Origin: Pseudomonas fluorescens
GTDB lineage: Bacteria > Pseudomonadota > Gammaproteobacteria > Pseudomonadales > Pseudomonadaceae
Direction of reading: 5' to 3'
DNA length: 64,000 bases
Assembly (NCBI RefSeq): GCF_902498195.1
Contig: NZ_CABVIY010000009.1
Span: 248,001-312,000 of the forward strand
Shown here: one piece after another, positions 23,902 through 32,485 of the stretch
Position numbering within the stretch: position 1 is the first letter of the stretch
How the letters are laid out: each line of letters begins with the position of its first letter
Notes under the pieces: model-generated
Database searches by the model: none
The model's input: only the letters and a program-made list of their open reading frames with translations
Told to the model about the DNA's origin: nothing
Made by a program: the position numbers and the translations under genes

Positions 23902-24864
23902 ATGTCCGATAAAATTGAACTTCGCGCAGAGGTGCCGTCCGAATTGGGCGGCCAACGCCTCGATCAAGTCGCCGCACAATTATTCGCTGAGCACTCGCGC
24001 TCGCGCCTTTCCGCCTGGATCAAAGACGGCCGCCTGACTGTGGATGGGGCGGTTATCCGCCCGCGAGACATCGTTCACGGTGGCGCCATTCTTGAACTCA
24101 CTGCCGAGCAGGAAGCTCAGGGCGAATGGGTCGCTCAAGACATTGCCCTGGACATCGTCTATGAAGACGACGACATCCTGGTGATCAACAAGCCCGCGGG
24201 CCTGGTGGTGCATCCGGCTGCCGGCCACGCCGACGGCACGCTGCTCAACGCCCTGCTGCACCATGTGCCGGACATCGTCAACGTGCCCCGCGCCGGTATC
24301 GTGCACCGTCTGGACAAGGACACCACCGGTCTGATGGTGGTGGCCAAGACCATCCAGGCGCAGACGCAACTGGTGACACAGTTGCAGAGCCGCAGCGTCA
24401 GCCGCATCTATGAATGCATCGTGATTGGCGTGGTGACCGCCGGCGGCAAGATCAACGCGCCAATCGGTCGTCATGGCCAGCAGCGCCAGCGCATGGCCGT
24501 GATGGAAGGGGGCAAGCAAGCCGTCAGCCATTACCGCGTGCTCGAACGTTTCCGCTCCCACACCCACGTGCGGGTGAAGCTGGAAACCGGTCGTACGCAC
24601 CAGATTCGCGTGCACATGGCGCACATCAACTTCCCGTTGGTCGGAGATCCTGCCTATGGCGGTCGTTTCCGTATCCCGCCGGCCGCCAACCCGACCATGG
24701 TCGAGTCGTTGAAAAACTTCCCGCGTCAGGCGCTGCATGCGCGGTTTCTGGAGCTGGATCACCCGACGACCGGTAAACGCATGAGCTGGGAGTCGCCGCT
24801 GCCGGAAGACTTCGTCTGGTTGCTGACCCTGCTCAAGCAAGACCGCGAGGCGTTCGTCGGATGA
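23902..24864 (+). CDS. rluD: 23S rRNA pseudouridine synthase RluD
   Basis: Makes pseudouridines in helix 69 of 23S rRNA (1911, 1915 and 1917 in E. coli numbering). The 320-residue protein has an N-terminal S4 domain (GQRLDQVAAQLFAEHSRSRL) and the RluA-type catalytic core with the motif GIVHRLDKDTTGLMVVAKT, where the Asp is catalytic. I use MSDKIELRAEVPSE at 23902 as start. The stop overlaps pgeF by four bases. Confidence 0.95.
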   Translation: MSDKIELRAEVPSELGGQRLDQVAAQLFAEHSRSRLSAWIKDGRLTVDGAVIRPRDIVHGGAILELTAEQEAQGEWVAQDIALDIVYEDDDILVINKPAGLVVHPAAGHADGTLLNALLHHVPDIVNVPRAGIVHRLDKDTTGLMVVAKTIQAQTQLVTQLQSRSVSRIYECIVIGVVTAGGKINAPIGRHGQQRQRMAVMEGGKQAVSHYRVLERFRSHTHVRVKLETGRTHQIRVHMAHINFPLVGDPAYGGRFRIPPAANPTMVESLKNFPRQALHARFLELDHPTTGKRMSWESPLPEDFVWLLTLLKQDREAFVG

Positions 24865-25586
24865 GTGACTGGCTGATTCCTGACTGGCCCGCGCCGGCCG
24901 GGGTCAAGGCCTGTGTCACCACCCGTGCGGGTGGCGTCAGTCTGGCGCCATTCGACAGCCTCAACCTGGGCGATCATGTCGACGACAGCCCCGAGGCTGT
25001 CGCCGAGAATCGCCGTCGTCTGACCGATCAGTTCTCCATTCGACCGGCCTGGTTGCAGCAGGTCCACGGTATTGCCGTGGCTGATGCCGATCCGGATCAG
25101 GTGGTTACCGCTGATGCCAGTTGGACATCGACTCCTGGTATCGCCTGCGCCGCAATGACCGCCGATTGCCTGCCTGCACTGTTTTGTGACCGTGCCGGCA
25201 CTCGCGTTGCAGCGGCTCACGCCGGTTGGCGCGGGTTGGCGGCGGGTGTGCTGGAAGCGACTTTCGACAGTCTGGCCGTGCCACCTGCCGAGGTGCTGGT
25301 CTGGCTGGGTCCGGCCATTGGCCCGAAAGCCTTTGAAGTGGGGCCTGAAGTTCGGGAAACCTTCATCGAGCAACTGCCTGAGGCTGTTGAAGCCTTTGTG
25401 CCGAGTCAAAACGAAGGCAAGTTCATGGCCGACATCTATATGCTGGCGCGCCTGCGTCTGGCAGTTCGTGGTGTCACCGCAGTCTATGGTGGCGGATTTT
25501 GCACCGTGACTGACCCGCGCTTCTTTTCTTACCGCCGTGCGCCCCGCACCGGTCGATTCGCCTCCCTTATCTGGCTCGAACGCTAG
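24861..25586 (+). CDS. pgeF: Purine nucleoside phosphorylase / laccase-domain protein (YfiH type)
   Basis: A 241-residue member of the DUF152 family, now linked to purine nucleoside and peptidoglycan precursor quality control and earlier called polyphenol oxidase. The metal-ligand block is clear: QVHGIAV, TADCLPALFCD and AAAHAGWRGLAAGVLEAT. The start overlaps the rluD stop (ATGA). The rluD-pgeF-clpB order is conserved in Pseudomonas. Confidence 0.92.
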   Translation: MSDWLIPDWPAPAGVKACVTTRAGGVSLAPFDSLNLGDHVDDSPEAVAENRRRLTDQFSIRPAWLQQVHGIAVADADPDQVVTADASWTSTPGIACAAMTADCLPALFCDRAGTRVAAAHAGWRGLAAGVLEATFDSLAVPPAEVLVWLGPAIGPKAFEVGPEVRETFIEQLPEAVEAFVPSQNEGKFMADIYMLARLRLAVRGVTAVYGGGFCTVTDPRFFSYRRAPRTGRFASLIWLER

Positions 25587-25616
25587 ACTGTTCTGACCTG
25601 CATCAACGTCACGACG

Positions 25617-25646
25617 CTTGAAACTCCCAGAATCGACCGCATCTAT
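25617..25646 (+). promoter_or_regulatory. Sigma-32 heat-shock promoter of clpB
   Basis: CTTGAAA at 25617-25623, a 13-base spacer and CCGCATCTAT at 25637-25646 match the heat-shock consensus CTTGAAA / CCCCATNT with one mismatch in the -10 part. It lies about 70 bases upstream of clpB. Confidence 0.8.
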
Positions 25647-25716
25647 TGTGGTATCTGGCAGGTTTCTTCATTCAGGATGTTTTATAGGTCCGGCCTGCTC
25701 AAAAGGAAGGTGACCC

Positions 25717-28281
25717 ATGCGTATAGACCGTTTAACCAGCAAATTGCAGTTAGCGTTGTCCGATGCCCAATCCCTGGCCGTCGGTCTCGATCATCCCGCC
25801 ATTGAACCGGCGCATTTGATGCAGGCTCTGCTTGAACAGCAGGGCGGTTCGATCAAGCCCCTGCTGATGCAGGTGGGCTTTGACGTCAACAGCCTGCGTA
25901 AAGAGCTGACCAAAGAGCTCGACCAGCTGCCGAAAATCCAGAACCCGACCGGCGACGTCAACATGTCGCAGGACCTGGCGCGCCTGCTCAATCAGGCCGA
26001 TCGCCTGGCCCAGCAGAAGGGCGACCAGTTCATTTCCAGCGAGCTGGTGTTGCTCGCCGCCATGGACGAAAACAGCAAGCTGGGCAAGTTGCTGCTGGGC
26101 CAGGGTGTCAGCAAGAAAGCCCTGGAAAATGCGATCAACAACCTGCGTGGTGGCGAGGCGGTCAATGACCCCAACCACGAAGAGGCGCGCCAGGCGCTGG
26201 ACAAGTACACCGTCGACCTGACCAAGCGTGCCGAGGACGGCAAGCTCGATCCGGTGATTGGCCGTGACGACGAAATTCGCCGGACGATCCAGGTCCTGCA
26301 ACGCCGTACCAAGAACAACCCGGTACTGATCGGTGAGCCTGGCGTCGGTAAAACCGCCATCGCCGAAGGGTTGGCCCAGCGCATCATTAATGGCGAAGTG
26401 CCGGACGGCCTGAAAGGCAAACGGTTGCTGTCCCTGGACATGGGGGCGCTGATCGCCGGTGCCAAGTATCGCGGCGAGTTCGAGGAGCGGCTCAAAGCGC
26501 TGCTCAATGAGCTGTCGAAGCAGGAAGGGCAGATCATTCTGTTCATCGACGAACTGCACACCATGGTCGGCGCCGGCAAGGGCGAAGGCTCGATGGATGC
26601 GGGCAACATGCTCAAGCCGGCCCTGGCGCGCGGTGAGCTGCATTGCGTCGGTGCGACCACGCTCAACGAGTACCGCCAATATATAGAGAAGGACGCGGCC
26701 CTCGAACGGCGCTTCCAGAAGGTCTTGGTGGACGAGCCGAGCGAAGAAGACACCATCGCGATCCTGCGTGGCTTGAAAGAACGCTACGAGGTTCACCACA
26801 AGGTGGCGATCACCGACGGCGCGATCATTGCGGCGGCCAAGCTCAGCCATCGCTACATCACGGACCGTCAGTTGCCGGACAAGGCCATTGACCTGATCGA
26901 CGAAGCCGCCAGCCGCATCCGCATGGAGATCGACTCCAAGCCGGAAGTGCTGGACCGCCTGGAGCGTCGTCTGATTCAGCTGAAGGTGGAATCCCAGGCA
27001 CTGAAGAAAGAGAGCGACGAAGCGGCGATCAAGCGCCTGGAAAAACTCCAGGAAGAAATTGCTCGCCTGGAGCGTGAGTACTCGGATCTTGAAGAGATCT
27101 GGAACTCGGAAAAAGCCGAGGTCCAGGGATCGGCGCAGATCCAGCAGAAAATCGAGCAGTCCCGTCAGGAACTGGAAGCCGCACGCCGCAAAGGCGACCT
27201 GAACCGCATGGCCGAGTTGCAGTACGGGGTGATCCCGGACCTGGAGCGCAGCCTGCAAATGGTCGACCAGCACGGCAAAAGCGAAAACCAGTTGCTGCGC
27301 AGCAAGGTGACTGAAGAAGAGATCGCCGAAGTCGTGTCGAAGTGGACGGGTATTCCCGTGTCGAAAATGCTCGAGGGCGAGCGCGACAAGCTGATGAAGA
27401 TGGAAAGTCTGTTGCACCAGCGTGTGATCGGCCAGGACGAAGCGGTGGTGGCGGTTTCCAACGCGGTGCGGCGTTCTCGCGCCGGGTTGTCCGACCCGAA
27501 TCGCCCGAGCGGATCGTTCATGTTCCTCGGCCCGACCGGTGTCGGTAAAACCGAGCTGTGCAAGGCGCTGGCCGAGTTCCTGTTCGATACCGAAGAGGCG
27601 ATGGTGCGCATCGACATGTCCGAGTTCATGGAGAAACATTCCGTGGCTCGCTTGATTGGCGCGCCACCAGGGTATGTAGGTTATGAAGAGGGCGGTTACC
27701 TGACCGAGGCGGTGCGTCGCAAGCCTTATTCGGTGATCCTGCTGGACGAGGTCGAGAAGGCGCACCCGGATGTGTTCAACATCCTGCTGCAAGTGCTGGA
27801 AGACGGCCGGTTGACTGACAGCCATGGTCGCACGGTGGATTTCAAGAACACCGTGATCGTCATGACCTCCAACCTGGGCTCGGTGCAGATCCAGGAACTG
27901 GTGGGTGATCGTGAAGCCCAGCGGGCGGCGGTGATGGATGCGATTTCCTCGCACTTCCGGCCGGAGTTCATCAACCGGGTCGACGAAGTGGTGATCTTCG
28001 AGCCATTGGCGCGAGATCAGATCGCCGGCATCACCGAGATCCAGTTGAGCCGTCTGCGCAGTCGCCTGACCGAGCGGGAGCTGAAACTGGAGCTGAGCCC
28101 TGAGGCCATGGATAAGCTGATCGCGGTCGGTTACGACCCGGTGTATGGCGCACGTCCACTCAAACGTGCGATCCAGCGCTGGATCGAAAACCCGCTGGCC
28201 CAGCTGATTCTATCGGGTCGATTCATGCCGGGGGATACGGCCACGGGCACGGTGGAGAACGACGAGATCGTTTTCGGCTGA
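25717..28281 (+). CDS. clpB: ATP-dependent disaggregase ClpB
   Basis: Hsp100 chaperone that pulls proteins out of aggregates with DnaK. The 854-residue protein has the N domain (1-145), NBD1 with GEPGVGKTAIAEG, the long coiled-coil M domain (about 410-520, rich in Glu and Lys) and NBD2 with GPTGVGKTELCKALAEF. Length and motif order are normal. Ribosome site AAGGAAGGTG precedes the ATG. Preceded by a sigma-32 promoter and followed by a strong terminator. Confidence 0.99.
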   Translation: MRIDRLTSKLQLALSDAQSLAVGLDHPAIEPAHLMQALLEQQGGSIKPLLMQVGFDVNSLRKELTKELDQLPKIQNPTGDVNMSQDLARLLNQADRLAQQKGDQFISSELVLLAAMDENSKLGKLLLGQGVSKKALENAINNLRGGEAVNDPNHEEARQALDKYTVDLTKRAEDGKLDPVIGRDDEIRRTIQVLQRRTKNNPVLIGEPGVGKTAIAEGLAQRIINGEVPDGLKGKRLLSLDMGALIAGAKYRGEFEERLKALLNELSKQEGQIILFIDELHTMVGAGKGEGSMDAGNMLKPALARGELHCVGATTLNEYRQYIEKDAALERRFQKVLVDEPSEEDTIAILRGLKERYEVHHKVAITDGAIIAAAKLSHRYITDRQLPDKAIDLIDEAASRIRMEIDSKPEVLDRLERRLIQLKVESQALKKESDEAAIKRLEKLQEEIARLEREYSDLEEIWNSEKAEVQGSAQIQQKIEQSRQELEAARRKGDLNRMAELQYGVIPDLERSLQMVDQHGKSENQLLRSKVTEEEIAEVVSKWTGIPVSKMLEGERDKLMKMESLLHQRVIGQDEAVVAVSNAVRRSRAGLSDPNRPSGSFMFLGPTGVGKTELCKALAEFLFDTEEAMVRIDMSEFMEKHSVARLIGAPPGYVGYEEGGYLTEAVRRKPYSVILLDEVEKAHPDVFNILLQVLEDGRLTDSHGRTVDFKNTVIVMTSNLGSVQIQELVGDREAQRAAVMDAISSHFRPEFINRVDEVVIFEPLARDQIAGITEIQLSRLRSRLTERELKLELSPEAMDKLIAVGYDPVYGARPLKRAIQRWIENPLAQLILSGRFMPGDTATGTVENDEIVFG

Positions 28282-28297
28282 GCCTGAATGGCAGCAC

Positions 28298-28333
28298 AAA
28301 AAAAGGAGGCCTCGCATTGCGAGGCCTTTTTTT
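28298..28333 (+). terminator. Rho-independent terminator of clpB
   Basis: AAAAAAGGAGGCCTCGC, loop att, GCGAGGCC then TTTTTTT. It follows the clpB stop by about 17 bases. Confidence 0.9.
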
Positions 28334-28466
28334 CGCCAGGCTGTTGAACTTAAAGGAAAAGGCTTGTAAAGTGCGCCCCGCAGTAAGTCACCCGGTAGGG
28401 TTTCTGCTCCCCAAGCAGGAATCTGAAATAAGTTGCAAATCATTAACTTGAAAGCGATTTAGGGGG

Positions 28467-28494
28467 TTGACAGAGGTGTTTAAGATTGTAGAAT
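28467..28494 (+). promoter_or_regulatory. Sigma-70 promoter of the tRNA cluster
   Basis: TTGACA at 28467-28472, a 16-base spacer and TAGAAT at 28489-28494, followed by the GC-rich discriminator agcgcgcc expected at stringently controlled stable-RNA promoters. Apart from this and the clpB terminator, the 300-base gap 28282-28582 shows no gene. Confidence 0.8.
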
Positions 28495-28582
28495 AGCGCG
28501 CCTCAGACACACGAACGCAGCGATGCGAACGGGTCGAAGAGAACGCAGTAAAGCTTCACCGTAGTAAATTGAAATATGTAGT

Positions 28583-28658
28583 TCCGTGATAGCTCAGTCG
28601 GTAGAGCAAATGACTGTTAATCATTGGGTCCCAGGTTCGAGTCCTGGTCACGGAGCCA
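28583..28658 (+). tRNA. tRNA-Asn (GTT)
   Basis: 76 bases with acceptor stem TCCGTGA / TCACGGA, D arm GCTC...GAGC, anticodon GTT at 28616-28618 in loop CTGTTAA, T arm CCAGG-TTCGAGT-CCTGG and encoded CCA. Confidence 0.97.
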
Positions 28659-28667
28659 ATTTCAAAC

Positions 28668-28744
28668 CGGGGTATAGCGCAGTCCGGTAGCGCGCCTGCT
28701 TTGGGAGCAGGATGTCAGGAGTTCGAATCCCCTTACCCCGACCA
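28668..28744 (+). tRNA. tRNA-Pro (TGG), copy 1
   Basis: 77 bases: acceptor CGGGGTA / TACCCCG, anticodon stem CCTGC / GCAGG with loop TTTGGGA and anticodon TGG at 28702-28704, GTTCGAATC T loop and encoded CCA. Identical to the copy at 28921-28997. Confidence 0.97.
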
Positions 28745-28749
28745 TTTTT

Positions 28750-28825
28750 GGGTCGTTAGCTCAGTTGGTAGAGCAGTTGGCTTTTAACCAATTGGTCGTA
28801 GGTTCGAATCCCACACGACCCACCA
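28750..28825 (+). tRNA. tRNA-Lys (TTT)
   Basis: 76 bases: acceptor GGGTCGT / ACGACCC, anticodon loop CTTTTAA with TTT at 28783-28785, T loop TTCGAAT and encoded CCA. Confidence 0.97.
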
Positions 28826-28889
28826 TTTTTGAAACCAGTTAACGCTGGAATCGAATCTTAAGATCAGACGCCAAAAGCTCTGTTCGCAG

Positions 28890-28918
28890 AAGGCGCCTCT
28901 CGAAGGTGCCTTTTTTTT
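28890..28918 (+). terminator. Terminator of the Asn-Pro-Lys tRNA unit
   Basis: AAGGCGCC, loop of seven, GGTGCC then eight T. It ends only two bases before the second tRNA-Pro. Confidence 0.8.
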
Positions 28919-28920
28919 AC

Positions 28921-28997
28921 CGGGGTATAGCGCAGTCCGGTAGCGCGCCTGCTTTGGGAGCAGGATGTCAGGAGTTCGAATCCCCTTACCCCGACCA
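28921..28997 (+). tRNA. tRNA-Pro (TGG), copy 2
   Basis: All 77 bases are identical to copy 1 at 28668-28744, including CCA. It starts directly after a terminator hairpin and is followed by another at 29003-29038. No separate promoter is visible in the 95 bases upstream, so expression probably depends on read-through. Confidence 0.95.
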
Positions 28998-29002
28998 TAT
29001 TA

Positions 29003-29038
29003 AAAATCCTCGTATCGAAAGATACGGGGATTTTTTTT
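29003..29038 (+). terminator. Terminator after tRNA-Pro copy 2
   Basis: AAAATCCTCGTATC, tetraloop GAAA, GATACGGGGATTTT followed by further T. Strong stem with a T-tract. Confidence 0.9.
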
Positions 29039-29060
29039 GCCTTCGAAAAAAGTATTCACT

Positions 29061-29087
29061 TCAAGTCATCGTACAACTTGCCGATAA
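29061..29087 (+). promoter_or_regulatory. FliA (sigma-28) promoter of the chemoreceptor gene
   Basis: TCAAG at 29061-29065, exactly 14 bases, then GCCGATAA at 29080-29087. This matches the Pseudomonas FliA consensus TCAAG-N13/14-GCCGATA. The start codon of the chemoreceptor follows about 55 bases downstream. Confidence 0.85.
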
Positions 29088-29142
29088 CGAGCTGTCGGGG
29101 CGTTGCCCTCCACTCAAGCCAATAAAAACAAAGGCGCTCGTT

Positions 29143-30768
29143 ATGTTTCTTCGTCAGTTGAATATTGCCCCTCGTGCTGCGCTGGGTTTTGCCTTGATCG
29201 CGGTGCTCGTGGCGCTGCTGGGGATTTTTGCCCTGGGGCAGATGTCGAGCATTCGCGAGAGCGAGGTGGCGGTGGAGAAACAATGGCTGCCGAGTATTCG
29301 CGGCGGTGACGAGATCCGCGAAATCATGCTGCGCATTCGCACCATTTCCCTGCGCATGGCGCTGGATCAGGACCCGAAGAATATTGCGCAGTACCGCAGC
29401 CAGATGGATACCCGGGACAAGGAGCTGAGCGAGAAAATCGCCGCCTATGACAGGCTGGTCACCACGCCCGAAGGCAAGGCGTTGTACGACCAATTCAAGA
29501 GCACCTTCACGGCCTATCGCGCCGGTATCGCGCAATCCTTCACCCTGGCTGAACAGGGGCGTCGCGATGAACTGACCAAGCTGTTGCTGGTGGACATGAA
29601 AACCGTGGTCGACGGCTCCGGCAAGCAACTCAGTGATCTGGCGCAGCTATTCACCGAGCAAGTCGCCGCCGAAAGCGAGAAGTCCAAGGCGCACTACGAA
29701 ACGTCGCGCACGATTGTCAGCCTGTTTATCGCCCTCGCGGCCCTGGCGACCGTCGCCCTGGCCATGTTGCTGACCCGCAGCATCGTGCGCCCGCTCAGTG
29801 AGGCCGTGAGTGCTGCCGAGCACGTCGCCCAAGGTGACCTGACCCATCCGATCGAAACCCACGGCAATGACGAAGTCAGCCGCTTGCTCAAGGCGCTGGC
29901 GGCCATGCAGCAGAACCTGCGGGAAACCCTGCAGGGCATCAGCGGTTCCGCCACGCAACTGGCGACGGCTGCTGATGAGTTGAATGCGGTGACCCTCGAC
30001 AGCACCCAGGGGCTGCAACAACAGAACAACGAGATTGAACAGGCGGCCACGGCGGTCAATGAAATGACTACCGCCGTGGAAGAGGTCGCGCGCAATGCCG
30101 TCTCCACCTCCGATGCCACTCGCCAGTCCAGCGAATCGGCGCATCTGGGGCAGGAGCGGGTCAGCGAAACGGCCAGCGCCATCAGTTCACTGGCCCATGA
30201 GGTGCAAAGCACGGGAGAACTGGTGCAGTCCCTGGCCAATCAATCCCAGGACATCGGCAAGGTGCTGGATGTAATTCGCGCCATCGCCGAGCAAACCAAC
30301 CTGCTGGCGCTGAATGCGGCGATTGAAGCGGCACGGGCGGGGGAGAGCGGTCGGGGTTTCGCAGTGGTGGCCGATGAAGTGCGGGCCTTGGCTTATCGCA
30401 CACAGCAATCGACCCAGGAAATCGAGCAAATGGTCCAGGGTATGCGCAATGGTTCGAGCCTGGCCCTCGATGCCATGCACGCCAGCGCGTCCCGTGCCGC
30501 CAGTACGCTGGTGCTGGCCGAACGCGCAGGCGAGGCGCTGCAAACCATCACGGCTTCCGTGCATGAGATTCACGAGCGAAACCTGGTGATCGCCAGCGCG
30601 GCCGAAGAGCAGGCGCAAGTGGCCCGTGAGGTTGATCGCAACCTGGTGAACATTCGGGATTTGTCGGTGCGATCGGCCGCCGGGGCTGATCAGACCAGTG
30701 CATCGAGCCATGAACTGTCGCAACTGGCCAATGCCCTGCAGGGGATGGTGCGGCGGTTTCGGGTGTAA
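29143..30768 (+). CDS. Methyl-accepting chemotaxis protein, four-helix-bundle type
   Basis: A 541-residue chemoreceptor. Membrane segments lie at about 12-31 and 191-210 and enclose a 160-residue mostly helical periplasmic domain of the 4HB type (IRTISLRMALDQDPKN). A HAMP domain follows (TRSIVRPLSEAV...GDLTHPIETHGNDEV), then the signalling domain with hairpin tip EQTNLLALNAAIEAARAGE. No C-terminal pentapeptide tether is seen. The start is MFLRQLNIAP at 29143; the frame runs open through the tRNA upstream but is not coding there. Transcribed from a sigma-28 promoter; the A-rich leader AATAAAAACAAAGG at the ribosome site may bind Hfq/Crc. The ligand is unknown. Confidence 0.93.
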   Translation: MFLRQLNIAPRAALGFALIAVLVALLGIFALGQMSSIRESEVAVEKQWLPSIRGGDEIREIMLRIRTISLRMALDQDPKNIAQYRSQMDTRDKELSEKIAAYDRLVTTPEGKALYDQFKSTFTAYRAGIAQSFTLAEQGRRDELTKLLLVDMKTVVDGSGKQLSDLAQLFTEQVAAESEKSKAHYETSRTIVSLFIALAALATVALAMLLTRSIVRPLSEAVSAAEHVAQGDLTHPIETHGNDEVSRLLKALAAMQQNLRETLQGISGSATQLATAADELNAVTLDSTQGLQQQNNEIEQAATAVNEMTTAVEEVARNAVSTSDATRQSSESAHLGQERVSETASAISSLAHEVQSTGELVQSLANQSQDIGKVLDVIRAIAEQTNLLALNAAIEAARAGESGRGFAVVADEVRALAYRTQQSTQEIEQMVQGMRNGSSLALDAMHASASRAASTLVLAERAGEALQTITASVHEIHERNLVIASAAEEQAQVAREVDRNLVNIRDLSVRSAAGADQTSASSHELSQLANALQGMVRRFRV

Positions 30769-30801
30769 CCCGACGCGATTCGCAAAGTGAAGGAGAGCAC
30801 A

Positions 30802-30891
30802 TGTGGGAGCGGGCTTGCTCGCGAATGCGGAATGTCAGTCGACATATTTACTGACTGACAGACCGCCTTCGCGAGCAAGCCCGCTCCCACA
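30802..30891. repeat. REP/BIME inverted pair, family A
   Basis: Inverted gagcgggcttgctcgcga copies around a spacer containing gtcagtcgac. It sits between the convergent chemoreceptor and ndh genes and may serve as a shared 3' end. Confidence 0.9.
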
Positions 30892-30901
30892 CTGGACCGA
30901 G

Positions 30902-32200
30902 TTAGTGCAGTTTCAGTCGCGGCTCAGTCCCGCGCCCGATCTTGCTGCCCAGCATCAGCATCGCCGTGCGGAACGGCCCGTATAGCGCCATCTGGTGCAT
31001 GCGGTACAGCGACACGTAAAACATCCGCGCCAGCCAGCCCTCAAGCATCACGCTGCCAGTGAGGTTGCCCATCAAGTTACCCACAGCGGAAAACCGCGAC
31101 AGTGAGATCAGCGAGCCGTAGTCGGTGTACTTGTACTCAGGCAAGGCCTTGCCTTCGATCCGCAGCTTCAGCGATTTGGCCAGCAACGACGCCTGTTGAT
31201 GCGCAGCCTGGGCGCGTGGTGGCACGTTGCGGTCGGTGCCCGGTTGCGGGCAGGCCGCGCAGTCACCGAAAGCGAAGATGTTCTCGTCGCGGGTGGTTTG
31301 CAGGGTCGGCAGCACTTGCAGCTGGTTGATGCGGTTGGTTTCCAGGCCATCGATGTCCTTGAGGAAACCCGGCGCGCGAATGCCCGCGGCCCAGACTTTC
31401 AGGCTGGCGTTGATCACTTTGCCATCGGCGGTGATCAAGGCATCGGCCGTCACTTCACTGACCGCCGCGTTGGTCATGACATTGACCCCGAGTTTCTCCA
31501 GGGTTTTATGCACAGGCCCGCCGATGCGTTCCGGCAGGGCTGGCAACACCCGTGGCCCGGCTTCGATCAGGGTGATGTGCATGTTTTCCGGTTTGATCCG
31601 GTCCAGGCCATAGGCTGCCAGCTCATGGGCGGCGTTGTGCAGTTCAGCGGCCAGCTCGACCCCGGTCGCGCCGGCGCCGACGATGGCCACGCTGATCTGC
31701 TCGACCTTGTCGGTCTGCCCGGCGTGGGCGCGCAGGTAGTGATTGAGCAATTGCTGGTGGAAGCGTTCGGCCTGCTTGCGGGTGTCGAGGAACAGACAGT
31801 GTTGCGCCGCACCCTGGGTGCCGAAATCGTTGGTGGTGCTGCCGACGGAAATCACCAGCGAGTCATAAGCCACTTCCCGCGCGGGCACCAGTTCCAGCCC
31901 GGCCTCGTCATAAGTGGCCGCCAGCTGGATTTTCTTCTGCGCGCGATCGAGTCCGCTCATGCGCCCCAACTGGAACTCGAAATGGTTCCATTTCGCCTGG
32001 GCGACATAGTTGAGTTCGTCTTCGGAAGAGTTCAGGGAACCGGCCGCCACTTCGTGCAACAGCGGTTTCCAGATGTGCGTCAGGTTCGCGTCGACCAGCA
32101 TCACACTGGCCGTGCCGCGCTTGCCCAGAGTCTTACCCAGACGGGTAGCCAACTCCAGGCCGCCGGCGCCGCCGCCGACAATAACAATACGATGGGACAT
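30902..32200 (-). CDS. ndh: NADH dehydrogenase II (NDH-2)
   Basis: Single-subunit, non-proton-pumping NADH:quinone oxidoreductase on the inner face of the membrane. The 432-residue protein has two Rossmann motifs, IVIVGGGAGGLELATRLG near the start for FAD and VAIVGAGATGVELAAELH for NADH, then VWAAGI and FAFGDCAACPQPG. The Met at 32200 (MSHRIVIVGG) is preferred over 32215. It is the last gene of a run with the DUF3094, MOSC and DUF1780 genes. Confidence 0.95.
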   Translation of the reverse strand: MSHRIVIVGGGAGGLELATRLGKTLGKRGTASVMLVDANLTHIWKPLLHEVAAGSLNSSEDELNYVAQAKWNHFEFQLGRMSGLDRAQKKIQLAATYDEAGLELVPAREVAYDSLVISVGSTTNDFGTQGAAQHCLFLDTRKQAERFHQQLLNHYLRAHAGQTDKVEQISVAIVGAGATGVELAAELHNAAHELAAYGLDRIKPENMHITLIEAGPRVLPALPERIGGPVHKTLEKLGVNVMTNAAVSEVTADALITADGKVINASLKVWAAGIRAPGFLKDIDGLETNRINQLQVLPTLQTTRDENIFAFGDCAACPQPGTDRNVPPRAQAAHQQASLLAKSLKLRIEGKALPEYKYTDYGSLISLSRFSAVGNLMGNLTGSVMLEGWLARMFYVSLYRMHQMALYGPFRTAMLMLGSKIGRGTEPRLKLH

Positions 32201-32260
32201 GGGGATAACTCGCAAGGCTAAAAGAAATCGGTGCGGTTACCCTCGCGAGCGCAATGCGGC

Positions 32261-32434
32261 TCATAGCGTCAGGTAACTGATAAAACGGCTCAACAGGCCC
32301 AAACCAATGGTCACTGCCAACACCAGCACCAGGAGCATCCACGGCCGGAAGGGCCGGCGCTCGACTCGGTGCTGGGACAACTGCAGGTACTCTTCGACAT
32401 GCTTCTGGTCGTCGGGGTTCAGGCGGCTGGTCAT
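32261..32434 (-). CDS. DUF3094 small membrane protein
   Basis: A 57-residue protein translated by hand: it starts MTSRLNPDDQKHVEEYLQLS, has a basic stretch HRVERRPFRPW and then one membrane segment MLLVLVLAVTIGLGLLSRFI, ending SYLTL. This matches the DUF3094 family of Pseudomonas, usually found beside ndh. It ends 60 bases before the ndh start, so it may be a small partner of NDH-2 or only a conserved neighbour; the function is unknown. Confidence 0.85.
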   Translation of the reverse strand: MTSRLNPDDQKHVEEYLQLSQHRVERRPFRPWMLLVLVLAVTIGLGLLSRFISYLTL

Positions 32435-32485
32435 AAAGGCCTCGTCAGGTAGACGTTGCTGAATGTGTAGAAGCTACAGGCTGAT

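Noticed and set aside
25750..27954. Minus-strand frame of 734 codons inside clpB
   Set aside because: Antisense shadow of ClpB, rich in Gln, His and Arg, without domain features.
28583..28997. tRNA cluster as the edge of an integrated island
   Set aside because: No integrase, no partial tRNA copy as an attachment site and only normal housekeeping genes follow; the full second tRNA-Pro copy is the only hint.
28906..29142. N-terminal extension of the chemoreceptor through tRNA-Pro copy 2
   Set aside because: It would translate a tRNA gene and a terminator, and the sigma-28 promoter lies inside it; the start at 29143 gives the normal first membrane segment.
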